Part shown: positions 48,985 through 58,753 of the stretch, in pieces
Layout of the letters: the number at the start of each line of letters is the position of its first letter
How positions within the stretch are numbered: the first letter of the stretch is position 1
Origin: an uncultured Sphingomonadales bacterium
GTDB taxonomy: Bacteria; Pseudomonadota; Alphaproteobacteria; Sphingomonadales; Sphingomonadaceae
Direction: 5' to 3'
Assembly: GCA_903821605.1 (NCBI GenBank)
Contig: CAIJLZ010000013.1
Span: forward strand, 124,001-188,000
Length of the DNA stretch: 64,000 nt
The notes under the pieces: generated by a model
What the model saw: the letters and a program-made list of their open reading frames with translations, nothing else
Database searches by the model: none
What the model was told of the DNA's origin: nothing
Program-made: the position numbers and the translations under genes

Positions 48985-49063
48985 CGGGGATGAGGCAGGG
49001 CAGAATTTCGGATTGGGATGCTGTCGCGGTATTCGGCATAGACTGACTGTAAAGGCAACTGGC

Positions 49064-51715
49064 GTGATTTCAGCAAGACTCTCCTCGCCTACGGGCAAAT
49101 ATCTCACCTGCGCATTGTTGGTGGGGACCACGCTTTCCGGGCCGGTCACCCTTGCCATGGCGCAAGAGGCCGTCTCCGCGCCTGTTGCTGCACCGGCGAC
49201 GGCACCTGCTGCCCTGCAAGCCAGCCGGACGATCCGTACGATTGCGGTGTCTGGCTCGCAGCGTCTCGAACCGGATACGGTTCGGTCTTACACCCGCTTG
49301 CGCCCGGGTCAGGCCTATACCCAAGAACAGCTCGATGACGCGCTGCGTGATCTGTTCGCAACCGAATTGTTCGCCGACGTGCAGATTCGCGACAATGGCA
49401 GCGGCGATCTGGTGATCGATGTGCGGGAAAACCCGGTGATCAACCGCATCGTGCTGGAAGGTAACAAGCGGCTCAAGGAAGACAAGATCCGGCCCGAGAT
49501 CAAGCTTGCCCCGCGCCAGATCTTCACCAAATCCAAGGCGCGTGCCGATGTTGGCCGGATCATCGAACTTTATCGCCGTCAGGGGCGCTTTGCCGCGACG
49601 GTTGAACCGAAGCTCGTCAATCTCGACCAGAACCGCGTCGATGTCGTGTTCGAGATCACCGAAGGGGCCAAGTCGAAGGTCCAGCAGATCAACATCATCG
49701 GTAATACCAAATTCTCCGATGGTGATCTGCGCTCGGAAATGGTGACGAAGCAGTCGCGCTTTTTCCGCATGTTCTCTTCGGGGGCAAGCTATGACCCGGA
49801 TCGGCTGGCCTATGACCAGCAAAAGCTGCGGCAGTTTTACCTGACCAAGGGCTATGCCGATTTCCGTGTGGTTTCGGCCGTGGCTGAACTTACCCCGGAC
49901 AAGCGCGACTTCATCATCACCTATGTGGTGGAAGAAGGCGAGCGCTATAAGCTCGGCCCCGTTGATCTTGAAAGCGACATTCGGGACTTCAAACCGGAAA
50001 TCCTGAAGCCGCTGATCCACTTCAAAAAGGGTGACTGGTATAACGCCAAGGCGATCGAAGACACGGTCGATGTCTTGACCGAGACCGCCGGTGCTTATGG
50101 CTATGCGTTTGTCGACATTCGCCCCGATTTCGTGCGCGACAAGGATGCCCGGACGATGTCGGTTACCTTCAAGGTGGCCGATGCCCCGCGCGTCTATATC
50201 GAGCGCATCGACATCAACGGTAATACCCATACCAAGGACAAGGTGGTCCGTCGCGAATTCCGCCTGTTTGAAGGTGACGCGTTCAACAGCTTCAAGGTCA
50301 AGCGTTCGAAGGATCGCATCCAGTCGCTTGGCTATTTCCAGGAAAATCTCGAAGTCGAGCAAAAGCAGGGCAGCACGCCCGACCGCGTGGTGCTTGAGGC
50401 GAATGTCGAGGAAAAGTCGACCGGCGAATTGCAGGTTTCGGCTGGTTTCTCGTCGCTGGAAAAATTCATCATCGATCTGTCGATCCGTGAACGCAACTTC
50501 ATGGGCAAGGGCCAGGAAGTCCGCGCCAGTGTCAGCTATTCGCGTTATTCGAAGTCGGTCGAACTCGGCTTTACCGAACCTTATGTCTTCGACAAGAACA
50601 TCGCCGTTGGTGGCGATATTTTCCGGCGCGATTACAGCAGCTTCAATTATTACGGTAACAACCGGAATACGACATATAAGCAGTCGACCAACGGTTTCCA
50701 GTTGCGCGCCGGTGTGCCGCTGACGGAATATTGGTCGCTCGCGCTGCGTTATGGCGTGAATTTCGACAATGTGACGCTCGACAAAAACACCTTCTATTAT
50801 GACACCAACGGGGACGGCGAGCGCGAATGCGATCCGATCCTTGCTGGTCGTTATCTGTGCGATGCGATTGGTAAGCGCACGACGTCGTCGGTTGGTTACA
50901 GCCTCGTGTTCGACAATCTCAACAACCGCATCCGTCCAAGCAAGGGGCACCGTTTGGTGTTCAGTCAGGACTTTGCTGGTCTGGGCGGGAGCGTCCGCTA
51001 TCTCAAGACCCGTGTCGATGCCCGGAAATATTGGGGTCTTGGCAAGGGCTTCATCTTCTCGCTGGCGGGCGAGGGTGGCCATATCATCAGCTTTGAAGGC
51101 AACAAGGGCGACGGCGTGGACAAGGTCCGCCTGACCGACCGTTTCTTCCTTGGTGAACCGCAGATGCGCGGCTTTGGCATTCGCGGCATCGGCCCGCGCG
51201 TGATCCGCCGCTATTATAATACCACCACCGGGCAACTCGTTACCGACAGCAACAACTCTTATGATGACGCGGTTGGCGGTAAGCAATATTATCTCGGCCA
51301 CGCCGAAATCGAAATCCCCTTGGGGTCAGGTGCGCGCGAAATGGGCCTGCGTCCTAGCGTGTTCGTTGATGCGGGTTCGGTATGGGGGGTGAAGAAGCCC
51401 AACCTGATCGGTGTTGGCAATGGCTTCTCGGATGGCACCACGGTGGTCGTCCGCCAGTGCGTCGATAACACCACGGGTGCCGTTAGCCTTCCGTCGTCCA
51501 ATAGCTGCCCAAGCGGATCGTCAATCTACTCTTCGGTTTCGCCGTTCGAAGAAACCTTCGTCGGCAACACCTGGAAGCCGCGCCTCTCGGTTGGCTTTGG
51601 GGTTAACTGGAAATCGCCGTTCGGTCCGTTCCGGATTGATATCGCCAAGGCGCTGCTCAAGCAGGATGGCGACAACACCAAGGTATTCACTTTTAACATA
51701 GGGACCCAGTTCTGA
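49064..51715 (+). CDS. bamA: outer membrane protein assembly factor BamA
   Basis: BamA inserts barrel proteins into the outer membrane. The 883-residue protein has a signal peptide ending near LAMAQ-EAV, five POTRA domains (about 60-460) and a 16-stranded barrel with the conserved LGEPQMRGFGIRGIGPR segment. The C-terminus ends with aromatic QF. GTG 49064 is chosen, with AAAGG 8 bases upstream; an upstream TTG adds 17 residues without a family match. Followed by skp and fabZ without lpxD. Confidence 0.96.
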   Translation: MISARLSSPTGKYLTCALLVGTTLSGPVTLAMAQEAVSAPVAAPATAPAALQASRTIRTIAVSGSQRLEPDTVRSYTRLRPGQAYTQEQLDDALRDLFATELFADVQIRDNGSGDLVIDVRENPVINRIVLEGNKRLKEDKIRPEIKLAPRQIFTKSKARADVGRIIELYRRQGRFAATVEPKLVNLDQNRVDVVFEITEGAKSKVQQINIIGNTKFSDGDLRSEMVTKQSRFFRMFSSGASYDPDRLAYDQQKLRQFYLTKGYADFRVVSAVAELTPDKRDFIITYVVEEGERYKLGPVDLESDIRDFKPEILKPLIHFKKGDWYNAKAIEDTVDVLTETAGAYGYAFVDIRPDFVRDKDARTMSVTFKVADAPRVYIERIDINGNTHTKDKVVRREFRLFEGDAFNSFKVKRSKDRIQSLGYFQENLEVEQKQGSTPDRVVLEANVEEKSTGELQVSAGFSSLEKFIIDLSIRERNFMGKGQEVRASVSYSRYSKSVELGFTEPYVFDKNIAVGGDIFRRDYSSFNYYGNNRNTTYKQSTNGFQLRAGVPLTEYWSLALRYGVNFDNVTLDKNTFYYDTNGDGERECDPILAGRYLCDAIGKRTTSSVGYSLVFDNLNNRIRPSKGHRLVFSQDFAGLGGSVRYLKTRVDARKYWGLGKGFIFSLAGEGGHIISFEGNKGDGVDKVRLTDRFFLGEPQMRGFGIRGIGPRVIRRYYNTTTGQLVTDSNNSYDDAVGGKQYYLGHAEIEIPLGSGAREMGLRPSVFVDAGSVWGVKKPNLIGVGNGFSDGTTVVVRQCVDNTTGAVSLPSSNSCPSGSSIYSSVSPFEETFVGNTWKPRLSVGFGVNWKSPFGPFRIDIAKALLKQDGDNTKVFTFNIGTQF

Positions 51716-52362
51716 TGACCATGAAGTCGAAGTTTCTCGCCGCCGGTGCCGCGTTGATGATGGTTCCGGCGTTCGTTGCCATGCCGGCGGCAGCGCAGGT
51801 TGCTCAGGGTGTCGCCACCGCCAATTTCGACCGCGCGGTTGAAGCCAGTGCGGCCTATGGCAATGCCGTCAAGCAGATTGAACTGGCCTACAAGACCCAG
51901 ATTGACGCGTTTTCGTCGCGCAAGAAGGTGCTTGATGCGGAATTGAACGCGCTCGCTGTGAAATATCAGGCCGACGCCAAGACCAATCCGAACAACCCGA
52001 CGCTGAAGACGCAGGAAGCGGCGATCCGCGCCAAGCAGGCCGCTGCCCAGTCGGAACTCGGCAATTTGTCGGTCTCCTTCGGTCGTCCGATCGCTTATGT
52101 CCGCGAGCAGGTCGAAGGCAATCTGGAAGCCGCGATCAAATCGGCGATGAAAAAGAAGAACATTGGGATCATCATCTCGCCGGAAGCCATCATGGCGGTT
52201 GCGCCGGGCAACGACCTGACCGGCGATGTGGTGTCGGAACTGAACACCACGCTGCCGAGCGTGAGCGTGACCCCGCCCGCCAATTGGCAGCCGGGTCAGC
52301 AGCAGAACAACGCTGCCCCGGTCGCGCCGTCCAACCCGAATTCGGCACCACAGGGACGCTGA
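51715..52362 (+). CDS. skp: periplasmic chaperone Skp/OmpH family
   Basis: Skp carries unfolded outer-membrane proteins to the BAM complex. The 215-residue precursor has a signal peptide (to about residue 24, MPAAAQ-VAQG), a long Ala/Lys/Gln coiled-coil region (about 45-140), and a Pro/Asn-rich C-terminal tail that is not part of the fold. The ATG overlaps the bamA stop by one base (TGATG). Confidence 0.88.
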   Translation: MTMKSKFLAAGAALMMVPAFVAMPAAAQVAQGVATANFDRAVEASAAYGNAVKQIELAYKTQIDAFSSRKKVLDAELNALAVKYQADAKTNPNNPTLKTQEAAIRAKQAAAQSELGNLSVSFGRPIAYVREQVEGNLEAAIKSAMKKKNIGIIISPEAIMAVAPGNDLTGDVVSELNTTLPSVSVTPPANWQPGQQQNNAAPVAPSNPNSAPQGR

Positions 52363-52368
52363 TCGGAG

Positions 52369-52848
52369 ATGAGCGAGGAAGCGCCTAAGGCTGAAACCAT
52401 GGGTCCGATGGATATCCGTCGGATCATGGCGACCATCCCGCACCGCTATCCGCTGCTGCTGGTCGACCGCGTCGAGGAATTGACCCTTGGCGAGTCGATC
52501 GTGGCGTTGAAAGCGGTCACGATGAACGAGCAGTTCTTTCAGGGCCACTTCCCGGATCGCCCGATCATGCCGGGTGTGCTGATCGTCGAGGCGCTTGCCC
52601 AAACGGCGGCAATCCTTGCGGTGCAGTCGCTTGGCATGATGGATAGCGGCAAGCTTGTCTATTTCATGGCGATTGATGGAGCCAAGTTCCGCCGTCCGGT
52701 GGAACCGGGTTGCTTGTTGCGGCTTGAAGTCGAATTCGTCCAGAAACGGGCAACCGTCTGCAAGTTCAAGGGCCGGGCGCTCGTGGATGGGCAGGTGGCA
52801 ACCGAGACGGAATTCACCGCTATGATCGCCGATCCGCCCAAGGCCTAA
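52369..52848 (+). CDS. fabZ: 3-hydroxyacyl-ACP dehydratase FabZ
   Basis: FabZ removes water from beta-hydroxyacyl-ACP in fatty acid elongation. The 159-residue hotdog-fold protein has [13 protein letters not shown], and the active site in [19 protein letters not shown], with catalytic His in GHFP and Glu in VEA. It is 6 bases after skp. Elsewhere it sits with lpxD and lpxA; here the next gene is convergent mobA. Confidence 0.97.
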   Translation: MSEEAPKAETMGPMDIRRIMATIPHRYPLLLVDRVEELTLGESIVALKAVTMNEQFFQGHFPDRPIMPGVLIVEALAQTAAILAVQSLGMMDSGKLVYFMAIDGAKFRRPVEPGCLLRLEVEFVQKRATVCKFKGRALVDGQVATETEFTAMIADPPKA

Positions 52849-53351
52849 AGGTCTTCCGGACGATTGATATTACGCACGGCATGCCCGACCCTCACCGGTC
52901 GGGCATGTTGTTTGTGGAGCCAGTCGCGAATGCGTCGGCTTTCCCCACGGGCAAGCCAGTGCGCCAGATCGGGCGCCAATGCGGCAGGCCAGCGGCTCCA
53001 TCCCCAGTGATCCTCAATATAGGCCGGGGCGGGTGCCAGCAGGGCGGCAAGATTATCGGGGAGGTCGGGCATGTCGCAGGGGCAAGCCAGCACCTCGTCA
53101 AAGCCGTGATCCAGCGCATAGGCCAAGGCCCCGGCCAAGCCACCAAGCGGACCAAGGCCAGGTTCGGGCAGGTCGGATGCGCTCGCCAGCCCGGGCCATG
53201 TCCGCCCGATAACCACCAAGCCATCGCATTGCGACCGCAGCCGTGCCGCCACGACGTCCAGCATCGGCTGGCCATCAATCAGGGCGTGGGCCTTGTCGCC
53301 CCCAAAGCGGCGGGAGTTGCCGCCCGCCAAAATCGCGCCCACCAGCCTCAA
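52845..53351 (-). CDS. mobA: molybdenum cofactor guanylyltransferase
   Basis: MobA attaches GMP to molybdopterin, needed by DMSO-reductase-type enzymes. The 168-residue protein starts [20 protein letters not shown] (nucleotidyltransferase motif) and includes CPCDMPDLP and a C-terminal NINRPEDL. It overlaps fabZ by 4 bases tail to tail, and the ABC transporter upstream by 4 bases. Note that the sulfite-oxidase-type enzyme encoded at 59553 would not need GMP addition. Confidence 0.85.
   Translation of the reverse strand: MRLVGAILAGGNSRRFGGDKAHALIDGQPMLDVVAARLRSQCDGLVVIGRTWPGLASASDLPEPGLGPLGGLAGALAYALDHGFDEVLACPCDMPDLPDNLAALLAPAPAYIEDHWGWSRWPAALAPDLAHWLARGESRRIRDWLHKQHARPVRVGHAVRNINRPEDL
52880..52915 (+). 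terminator. terminator of the bamA-fabZ run, inside mobA
   Basis: CATGCCCGACC and GGTCGGGCATG form a perfect 11-base-pair stem with a CTCACC loop followed by TTGTTTGT on the plus strand, 32 bases after the fabZ stop and within the coding end of mobA. Confidence 0.55.
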
Positions 53352-54055
53352 TCCGCGAGTTCCATGCCCTGCGGCGTCAGGCGTACGCCGAAGACTGCGG
53401 CAAGGCGACCATCACACATGGTGGTGCGCGCCGGGCCATGGGCGATCAATTGCCCCTTATCGATCAATAGCACATCGCCTTGATGTTGGCGGGCGAGCAT
53501 CAGGTCGTGGACCGATAATAATACCACCGCGCCGCGCTCGGCTTCCGCCGCCAAAAGCGCGAGCACCCGCAATCGCCACGCCGGATCGAGATTGGCGAGC
53601 GGCTCGTCGAGCAGAATCACATCCGGTTGGCTGACCAGCGCGCGGGCAATCAGGATGCGGGTGCGCTCTCCCGTGGATAGGTTATTCACCGCGCGCTGGC
53701 CGAGTTCCATCGCATCCAGCCGCTCCAGCGCGCCATCGACCAAGGCGCGATCCAGCCCTGGTGCGAGGCCAAGCGCGACCACATCACGCGCTCGCATCGG
53801 CCAACCAATATCGCGGGAGGCTGGCATGAACGACAATCGCTGCATCCGCACTGCCGGGGTCATGGTGCCCAGCACATGATCGCCAAGACGCACCTCGCCT
53901 TGCGCCTCGCCATGGCCGATCAGGGCATGAAACAGGCTTGTCTTGCCTGCACCATTGGGGCCGATCACCATCGACAAACGACCGGCGGGCAGGGTGAAAT
54001 CGGCAGGCCCGAAGCGGCCGGACAAGCCAAGGCCATGAGCCGTGAGCGCGCTCAT
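53348..54055 (-). CDS. ABC transporter ATP-binding protein (cobalamin/Fe3+-siderophore type)
   Basis: The 235-residue ATPase has Walker A VIGPNGAGKTSLF, signature LSTGERTRILIARAL, Walker B VILLDEPLANLD and H-loop VHDL. It resembles BtuD/FecE. It overlaps the permease (54052-55023) by 4 bases and mobA by 4. Substrate cannot be read from the ATPase. Confidence 0.88.
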   Translation of the reverse strand: MSALTAHGLGLSGRFGPADFTLPAGRLSMVIGPNGAGKTSLFHALIGHGEAQGEVRLGDHVLGTMTPAVRMQRLSFMPASRDIGWPMRARDVVALGLAPGLDRALVDGALERLDAMELGQRAVNNLSTGERTRILIARALVSQPDVILLDEPLANLDPAWRLRVLALLAAEAERGAVVLLSVHDLMLARQHQGDVLLIDKGQLIAHGPARTTMCDGRLAAVFGVRLTPQGMELAD

Positions 54056-55023
54056 CCTAACCCCCGTTGCCAACGCCGACCCGCGACCAGCCACAGGAAG
54101 AAGGGCACACCGATCAGCGCGGTCAGCACGCCGACCGGCAGGTTGCGGCCCTGCGGGGCAAAGCGGACCAGTACATCGGCGGTTGTCAGCAAGATCGCCC
54201 CGATCAGCGCCGCTGGCACAAGGGCGCGGCCGGGATGTTGCCGGGTCAGGGCGCGGGCCAAAAAGGGCGCGACCAGTCCGATAAAACCGACTGCGCCGCA
54301 GATCGACACGCAAGCGCCAATCGCAATCGCCGATGCGATGATGATGCGCAATCGTAGCCGAGGAACATCATGGCCCATCGACTGGGCGACGACTTCACCG
54401 AGCACGAGATGGTCCAGCGCTTTCGCCTCGCGCGCGATGATCCACAGGGCGGGTAGGGCGATGACCGCCACCAAGGCCGCTTGGCCAAGGTCGCGGTCGA
54501 CAAAACTGCCCATCATCCAGTCATAGACATCGTAAAAGGCAAAGGGCGAGGGGGCGAGCGCCAAGGCCAAGGCGGTGGCGGCACCGGTGGCGGCGGTGAT
54601 CGCCACACCTGCAAGCAGGAAGCTGATGCTGTCGGCCTTACGCCCTGCTAGCCCAAGCAACACGGCCAACGCCAATAACGCCCCGATGATTGCGCCGATG
54701 GTGAGGCCATAGCCTTCGCCCAGTCCCAGCGTATAGCCCGTTACCACCGCACCGAGCGCCGCGCCGCCGCTTGCGCCGTTGATATCGGGTGAGGCGAGCG
54801 GATTGGCAAACAGCGCCTGAATCGCGGCCCCCGTCAGGCCAAGGCTTGCCCCAAAGATCAGTGCCAAGATCAGCCGGGGCAGGCGTAATTCCCACAGGAT
54901 CACGCCAAGCAGGTCGCGCTGATCGGACCACAGCGGCCACAGACTATCGACTGGCACCGCAAGCGACACCAATCCGACGGCAAGCAGGCCAAGGATGAGC
55001 AAAGGCATCACTGTCCGGCTCAT
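54052..55023 (-). CDS. FecCD/BtuC-type ABC transporter permease
   Basis: The 323-residue protein has about ten membrane helices and family segments LRLPRLILALIFGASLGLTG, NPLASPDINGASGGAALGA and GFIGLVAPFLARALTRQHPG. It forms the channel for the ATPase and binding protein it overlaps with. FecCD-type permeases carry siderophore-iron, haem or cobalamin. Confidence 0.92.
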   Translation of the reverse strand: MSRTVMPLLILGLLAVGLVSLAVPVDSLWPLWSDQRDLLGVILWELRLPRLILALIFGASLGLTGAAIQALFANPLASPDINGASGGAALGAVVTGYTLGLGEGYGLTIGAIIGALLALAVLLGLAGRKADSISFLLAGVAITAATGAATALALALAPSPFAFYDVYDWMMGSFVDRDLGQAALVAVIALPALWIIAREAKALDHLVLGEVVAQSMGHDVPRLRLRIIIASAIAIGACVSICGAVGFIGLVAPFLARALTRQHPGRALVPAALIGAILLTTADVLVRFAPQGRNLPVGVLTALIGVPFFLWLVAGRRWQRGLG

Positions 55024-55808
55024 GATGCGACCGCCCGGCGCAGGCGCAATATCTCGTCAATCATCGGCGGGCCACCACACAGCCAGCCGCGCCCGTCGGT
55101 TTCGACTACTCGCCAGCCGGGTCGGCCCTGCACCACGCGCAGGCCGGGCCATTGCTGGGATCGGGCCATCTGTCCGGGGCGATAGCGGCTATGCACCAAG
55201 AGGCGCGGCGTCATGGTGAGCAACATTTCGCTGGTGATCCGGTTGCCGTTTGCGGCGCGTTGCCGCAGACCGGCCAGTTCCAGCCAATGAGCGCTCAGGC
55301 CATCGGGGGCAATGGTGAGCCCCTCACTTGTAACATGGGTTGCATCACGCAGCCGAAGCGGCGCGGTGGCGCGCAACTGGTTGATGCGGCGAATCCATGG
55401 CGCGGCGGCCTGCGGGCGGCCAAGGGCTTGAGCCAGCCGGTGGAGATTGTCGGCGACATCTTCCACCCGCGTTGGAAAGGGCAGCGCGAGCAGTTGTGAA
55501 TCGAGCGAATGGGCAAGCCCACCGCGATCCTTGGTCAGACCGGCCATGGTAATGATGAGGTCCGGGCGCTGCACGGCGACGGATTCGATGGTGCCGCCAT
55601 TGGTGCCAAAGCGCCGCGCCTTGTCGAACCAGAGGCTCTCATAACGATTATGGCCGAGATGGCTGATCGATGCGATTTGCGCGGGTGCAGCGAGTGCGAG
55701 CAGATATTCATCGGTGCACAGATTGAGCGAGACGACACGGCGCGGCGCAGGCGCAGCTTCGGCAAGCGCCGGCAATAACAGCAGGGCAGGGATCAGGAAG
55801 CGACGCAT
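55020..55808 (-). CDS. periplasmic substrate-binding protein (BtuF-like)
   Basis: The 262-residue protein has a Sec signal peptide (about 1-19, MRRFLIPALLLLPALAEA) and the fold of cluster A-II binding proteins, starting RRVVSLNLCTDEYLLALAAP, similar to BtuF. It is the first gene of the transporter operon; AGGAGG lies 5 bases before ATG 55808. No cobalamin riboswitch or Fur-type site is visible upstream, so cobalamin against iron cannot be decided. Confidence 0.85.
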   Translation of the reverse strand: MRRFLIPALLLLPALAEAAPAPRRVVSLNLCTDEYLLALAAPAQIASISHLGHNRYESLWFDKARRFGTNGGTIESVAVQRPDLIITMAGLTKDRGGLAHSLDSQLLALPFPTRVEDVADNLHRLAQALGRPQAAAPWIRRINQLRATAPLRLRDATHVTSEGLTIAPDGLSAHWLELAGLRQRAANGNRITSEMLLTMTPRLLVHSRYRPGQMARSQQWPGLRVVQGRPGWRVVETDGRGWLCGGPPMIDEILRLRRAVAS

Positions 55809-55917
55809 CGCGGCCTCCTATCGCGCGAACCGGGGCAATTGTCGATGGTTCGATGCGCTGCGCAGTGCCTTGCCTTTGCGGTCATTTGACGCTAATGGCG
55901 CGTCTCTCACCATTTCA

Positions 55918-55935
55918 GGCTGGTCGGAACCAGCC
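55918..55935. promoter_or_regulatory. hairpin upstream of rpmE
   Basis: GGCTGGT and ACCAGCC form a perfect 7-base-pair stem with a CGGA loop, 24 bases before the rpmE ATG. It would be in the rpmE leader; a role as L31 autoregulatory site is speculation. Confidence 0.35.
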
Positions 55936-55959
55936 CTTGATCAGAGAAAGTGTTGACCC

Positions 55960-56190
55960 ATGAAGCCTGATATCCATCCCGATTATCACAAGATCAAGGT
56001 GCAGATGACCGACGGCACCGTTTTCGAAACCCGCTCCACTTGGGGCAAGGAAGGCGACACGCTCGTCCTCGAAATCGATCCGCTCGCGCACCCGGCTTGG
56101 ACCGGCGGCAACAAGGTGCTGTTGGATGCCGGTGGCCAGGTCGCCCGCTTCAACAAGCGCTTCGGTGGGATCTCGCTCTCCAAGAAGTAA
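55960..56190 (+). CDS. rpmE: 50S ribosomal protein L31
   Basis: The 76-residue protein starts [19 protein letters not shown]. It has none of the zinc-binding cysteines, so it is the C-minus form, usual in this group; such forms need no zinc. It has a short basic C-terminal tail (ISLSKK). A hairpin in the leader and a terminator at 56221-56256 make it a single-gene unit. Confidence 0.95.
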   Translation: MKPDIHPDYHKIKVQMTDGTVFETRSTWGKEGDTLVLEIDPLAHPAWTGGNKVLLDAGGQVARFNKRFGGISLSKK

Positions 56191-56220
56191 TGCCGACGCG
56201 GTTCGCCGCCCGGTCAGACA

Positions 56221-56256
56221 AAAGGCTCCGGTCGCAAGATCGGGGCCTTTTTCTTG
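56221..56256 (+). terminator. terminator of rpmE
   Basis: AAAGGCTCCGGTC pairs with GATCGGGGCCTTT around GCAA, followed by TTCTT, 31 bases after the stop. Confidence 0.75.
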
Positions 56257-56285
56257 TCCGCAGCCCATTTTACCGGGAGAGCGCA

Positions 56286-56315
56286 ATAAAAAGCCGCCCG
56301 GTTGCCCGGACGGCT
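56286..56315 (-). terminator. terminator of the NDUFS4-like gene
   Basis: On the minus strand AGCCGTCCGG and CCGGGCGGCT pair around GCAA, followed by TTTTATT, 32 bases after the stop. Confidence 0.8.
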
Positions 56316-56346
56316 GTTCATCAACGGCAAAATTGCGCGGCCAAGA

Positions 56347-56646
56347 TCAGCGCGGCGTAATCGGCCCGACGTTAAAATTGTCGGCATAGGTCTGCATCTT
56401 GATCACCCGGTCGGGGGCCGGAACGACATGATAGGCAAGGTCGTTCTTCTCGGCATAGGCGCGGGCAGCGTCGAGCGAGCCGAAGCTCAGCTTGATCTGG
56501 CGCGCGGTATCTCCCGAACCGGACCAGCCCATCAACGGGTCTGGCTGACGCGCTTCCTTGGGTTCATGTTCGAGAACCCATTTGCCGGTGCCCGCGCGGC
56601 CCGATTGCAGGGCGTTTTTCTGCTTCTGATAGATGATGGCCGTCAT
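56347..56646 (-). CDS. NADH dehydrogenase (complex I) accessory subunit, NDUFS4-like
   Basis: The 99-residue protein belongs to the ETC complex I subunit family conserved between alphaproteobacteria and mitochondria. It contains WVLEHEP, DPLMGWSGSGDTARQIKLSF and SLDAARAYAEKNDLAYHV, the family core, and ends NVGPITPR. In mitochondria NDUFS4 stabilises the N-module; the bacterial role is inferred from this. It is encoded alone, far from any nuo genes in this window, and has its own terminator. Confidence 0.88.
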   Translation of the reverse strand: MTAIIYQKQKNALQSGRAGTGKWVLEHEPKEARQPDPLMGWSGSGDTARQIKLSFGSLDAARAYAEKNDLAYHVVPAPDRVIKMQTYADNFNVGPITPR

Positions 56647-56796
56647 GGATATGCACTCGTCCCTGAAATGGCGTTGCCCGATGGGCAGGTCGCAGTGGCT
56701 ATAATCGCTTCATCGCTTCTGAAAAAGGGGGAATATGGTCGTGACCTCTCGCCCCAGACGGCATAAAGGAACAAGATCAGATCAAGGAGCGCGACC

Positions 56797-58122
56797 ATGC
56801 AGACTTTCGACCTTAAGCTGACCAACGGCACCGTCTGGACGCCGGGTGGCCCGGTGCGCGGCGATGTCGGCGTGCGCAACGGCAAGATTGCGGGAATCGG
56901 CGTTTCCGGCGATGCGGGCGAAGTCATTGACTGCACCGGGCTCGACATTCTGCCGGGCGTGATCGACACGCAGGTGCATTTTCGCGAGCCGGGGCTGGAA
57001 CATAAGGAAGATCTTGAAACTGGGTCGCGCGCTGCCGTGATGGGCGGGGTCACCTCGATTTTCGAGATGCCGAACACCAAACCCAACACCGATAGCGCAG
57101 AGCGGCTGACCGATAAGCTGGGCCGCGCCCATCATCGGATGTGGTGCGACCATGCGTTTTATGTGGGTGCGACCGCTGGCAATGCCGATCAGTTGCATGA
57201 GCTGGAGCGCCTGCCGGGCACCGCCGGGGTGAAGATTTTCATGGGTGCATCCACCGGCGATCTGCTGGTGGCCGAGGATCAGGAACTGGCCCGCGTGCTG
57301 GGCAATGGCCGCCGTCGCGTTGCGATCCATGCCGAGGACGAACAGCGGATGCAGGAGCGTCTCGCCTATCGCGTCGCGGGCGATGCCTCGTCCCATCCGA
57401 TATGGCGTGACGACGAGAGCGCGATGCTGGCCACCCGTCGCATTATTGCCATTGCGCGCCAGACCAATCGCCGCATCCACATTCTGCACGTCACGACCCC
57501 GGCAGAACTGGAATATATTTCGCACCATAAGGATATCGCCAGTTGCGAGGTTACGCCCCAGCATCTCACGCTGCGGGGGGAGGAAGCCTATCCCCGGCTG
57601 GGCACGCTGGCGCAGATGAACCCGCCGATCCGCTCGGGCAAGCATGTCGATGGGCTGTGGCACTGGCTGCATCAGGGCGTGCCGGATGTGATCGGTTCCG
57701 ATCACGCGCCGCATACGCTGGAAGAAAAGTCCAAGCCCTATCCGGATTCGCCAAGCGGTATGCCGGGCGTGCAGACATTGCTGCCGCTGATGCTCAACCA
57801 TGTGGTGGAAGGCCGTATGTCGATGGAACGCCTGATTGATCTGACCTCGGCAGGGGCGCAGCGCATCTTCGGCTTGGTTGGCAAGGGACGGATCGTGGTG
57901 GGCTATGATGCCGACTTCACTGTGGTCGACCGCCACAAGAAATGGACCGTCACCAAGGATTGGCTCGGCTCGCGCTGCGGATGGTCGCCGTTCGAAGACA
58001 TGGAACTGACCGGCAAGGCGCTCGGCACCATTGTGCGCGGCCATCGGGTGATGTGGGATGACCAGTTGGCCAATCAGGCATTCGGCGAACCGATCCGCTT
58101 CGAATCGACCAGCTTCGCCTAA
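56797..58122 (+). CDS. dihydroorotase (type I, amidohydrolase family)
   Basis: The 441-residue protein is a dihydroorotase/allantoinase-type amidohydrolase: zinc-site [10 protein letters not shown] near the N-terminus, further ligands in KIFMGAS and [14 protein letters not shown], and the catalytic Asp in [12 protein letters not shown]. It cyclises carbamoyl-aspartate to dihydroorotate if PyrC; an allantoinase-like activity is the alternative. The start fits the family ([19 protein letters not shown]). The stop overlaps rnhB by 4 bases, tail to tail. Confidence 0.87.
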   Translation: MQTFDLKLTNGTVWTPGGPVRGDVGVRNGKIAGIGVSGDAGEVIDCTGLDILPGVIDTQVHFREPGLEHKEDLETGSRAAVMGGVTSIFEMPNTKPNTDSAERLTDKLGRAHHRMWCDHAFYVGATAGNADQLHELERLPGTAGVKIFMGASTGDLLVAEDQELARVLGNGRRRVAIHAEDEQRMQERLAYRVAGDASSHPIWRDDESAMLATRRIIAIARQTNRRIHILHVTTPAELEYISHHKDIASCEVTPQHLTLRGEEAYPRLGTLAQMNPPIRSGKHVDGLWHWLHQGVPDVIGSDHAPHTLEEKSKPYPDSPSGMPGVQTLLPLMLNHVVEGRMSMERLIDLTSAGAQRIFGLVGKGRIVVGYDADFTVVDRHKKWTVTKDWLGSRCGWSPFEDMELTGKALGTIVRGHRVMWDDQLANQAFGEPIRFESTSFA

Positions 58123-58706
58123 AGCAGGTTGCGCACCGGCGCGAAGCTGCGGCGGTGGTGGGGCGTGACGCCATGGCGTTGCAGGCCGGCAAGGTGATCC
58201 GCCGTGCCATAGCCCGCATTGCGTCCCCAGCCATAGCCGGGATAATCCTCATCGAGCCGGGTCATGATCCGGTCGCGGTGGACCTTGGCGATGATGCTGG
58301 CGGCGGCGATCGAAAGGCAACGGTCATCACCTTTGACAATGGCGGTTGCGGCCCAATCCCAACGCGGTAGTCGATTGCCATCGACCAGCACATGCACCGG
58401 GCAATGGCCCAATGCCGCGACGGCGCGGGTCATGGCGAGCATCGTGGCTTGCAGGATATTGACGCGGTCAATTTCCTCGACGGTTGCCTCGCCGATGCCG
58501 ACATGGGCACAGGTGTTCAACTGTTCGAATAAGTGTTCGCGCTTGGTGGCGGAGAGTTTCTTCGAATCCGCCAGCCCGTCCGGAATGTGGGCGCTGTCGA
58601 GGATCACCGCCGCCGCCACAACCGGTCCCGCAAGCGGGCCGCGCCCGGCTTCATCAACACCCGCGACCGGGCCGTGATAGCGGCTTTCAAACGACCAGTC
58701 AGGCAT
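58119..58706 (-). CDS. rnhB: ribonuclease HII
   Basis: RNase HII removes ribonucleotides from DNA. The 195-residue protein has [20 protein letters not shown], a second acidic site in VDGNRLPRW and the [14 protein letters not shown] motif. It is divergent from the cytochrome b gene with only 47 bases between the two starts. Confidence 0.96.
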   Translation of the reverse strand: MPDWSFESRYHGPVAGVDEAGRGPLAGPVVAAAVILDSAHIPDGLADSKKLSATKREHLFEQLNTCAHVGIGEATVEEIDRVNILQATMLAMTRAVAALGHCPVHVLVDGNRLPRWDWAATAIVKGDDRCLSIAAASIIAKVHRDRIMTRLDEDYPGYGWGRNAGYGTADHLAGLQRHGVTPHHRRSFAPVRNLL

Positions 58707-58753
58707 CGGGGCGGGGATTGTGTTCGATCATATCTGGGTGCATCACTAACGCC

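Noticed and set aside
49070-51301. 743-codon minus-strand frame opposite bamA
   Set aside because: Shadow of bamA; no family-like segment and it covers conserved POTRA and barrel codons.
55809-55959. Cobalamin riboswitch before the BtuF-like gene
   Set aside because: No B12-box-like segment seen on the minus strand; the region is too short for the full aptamer.
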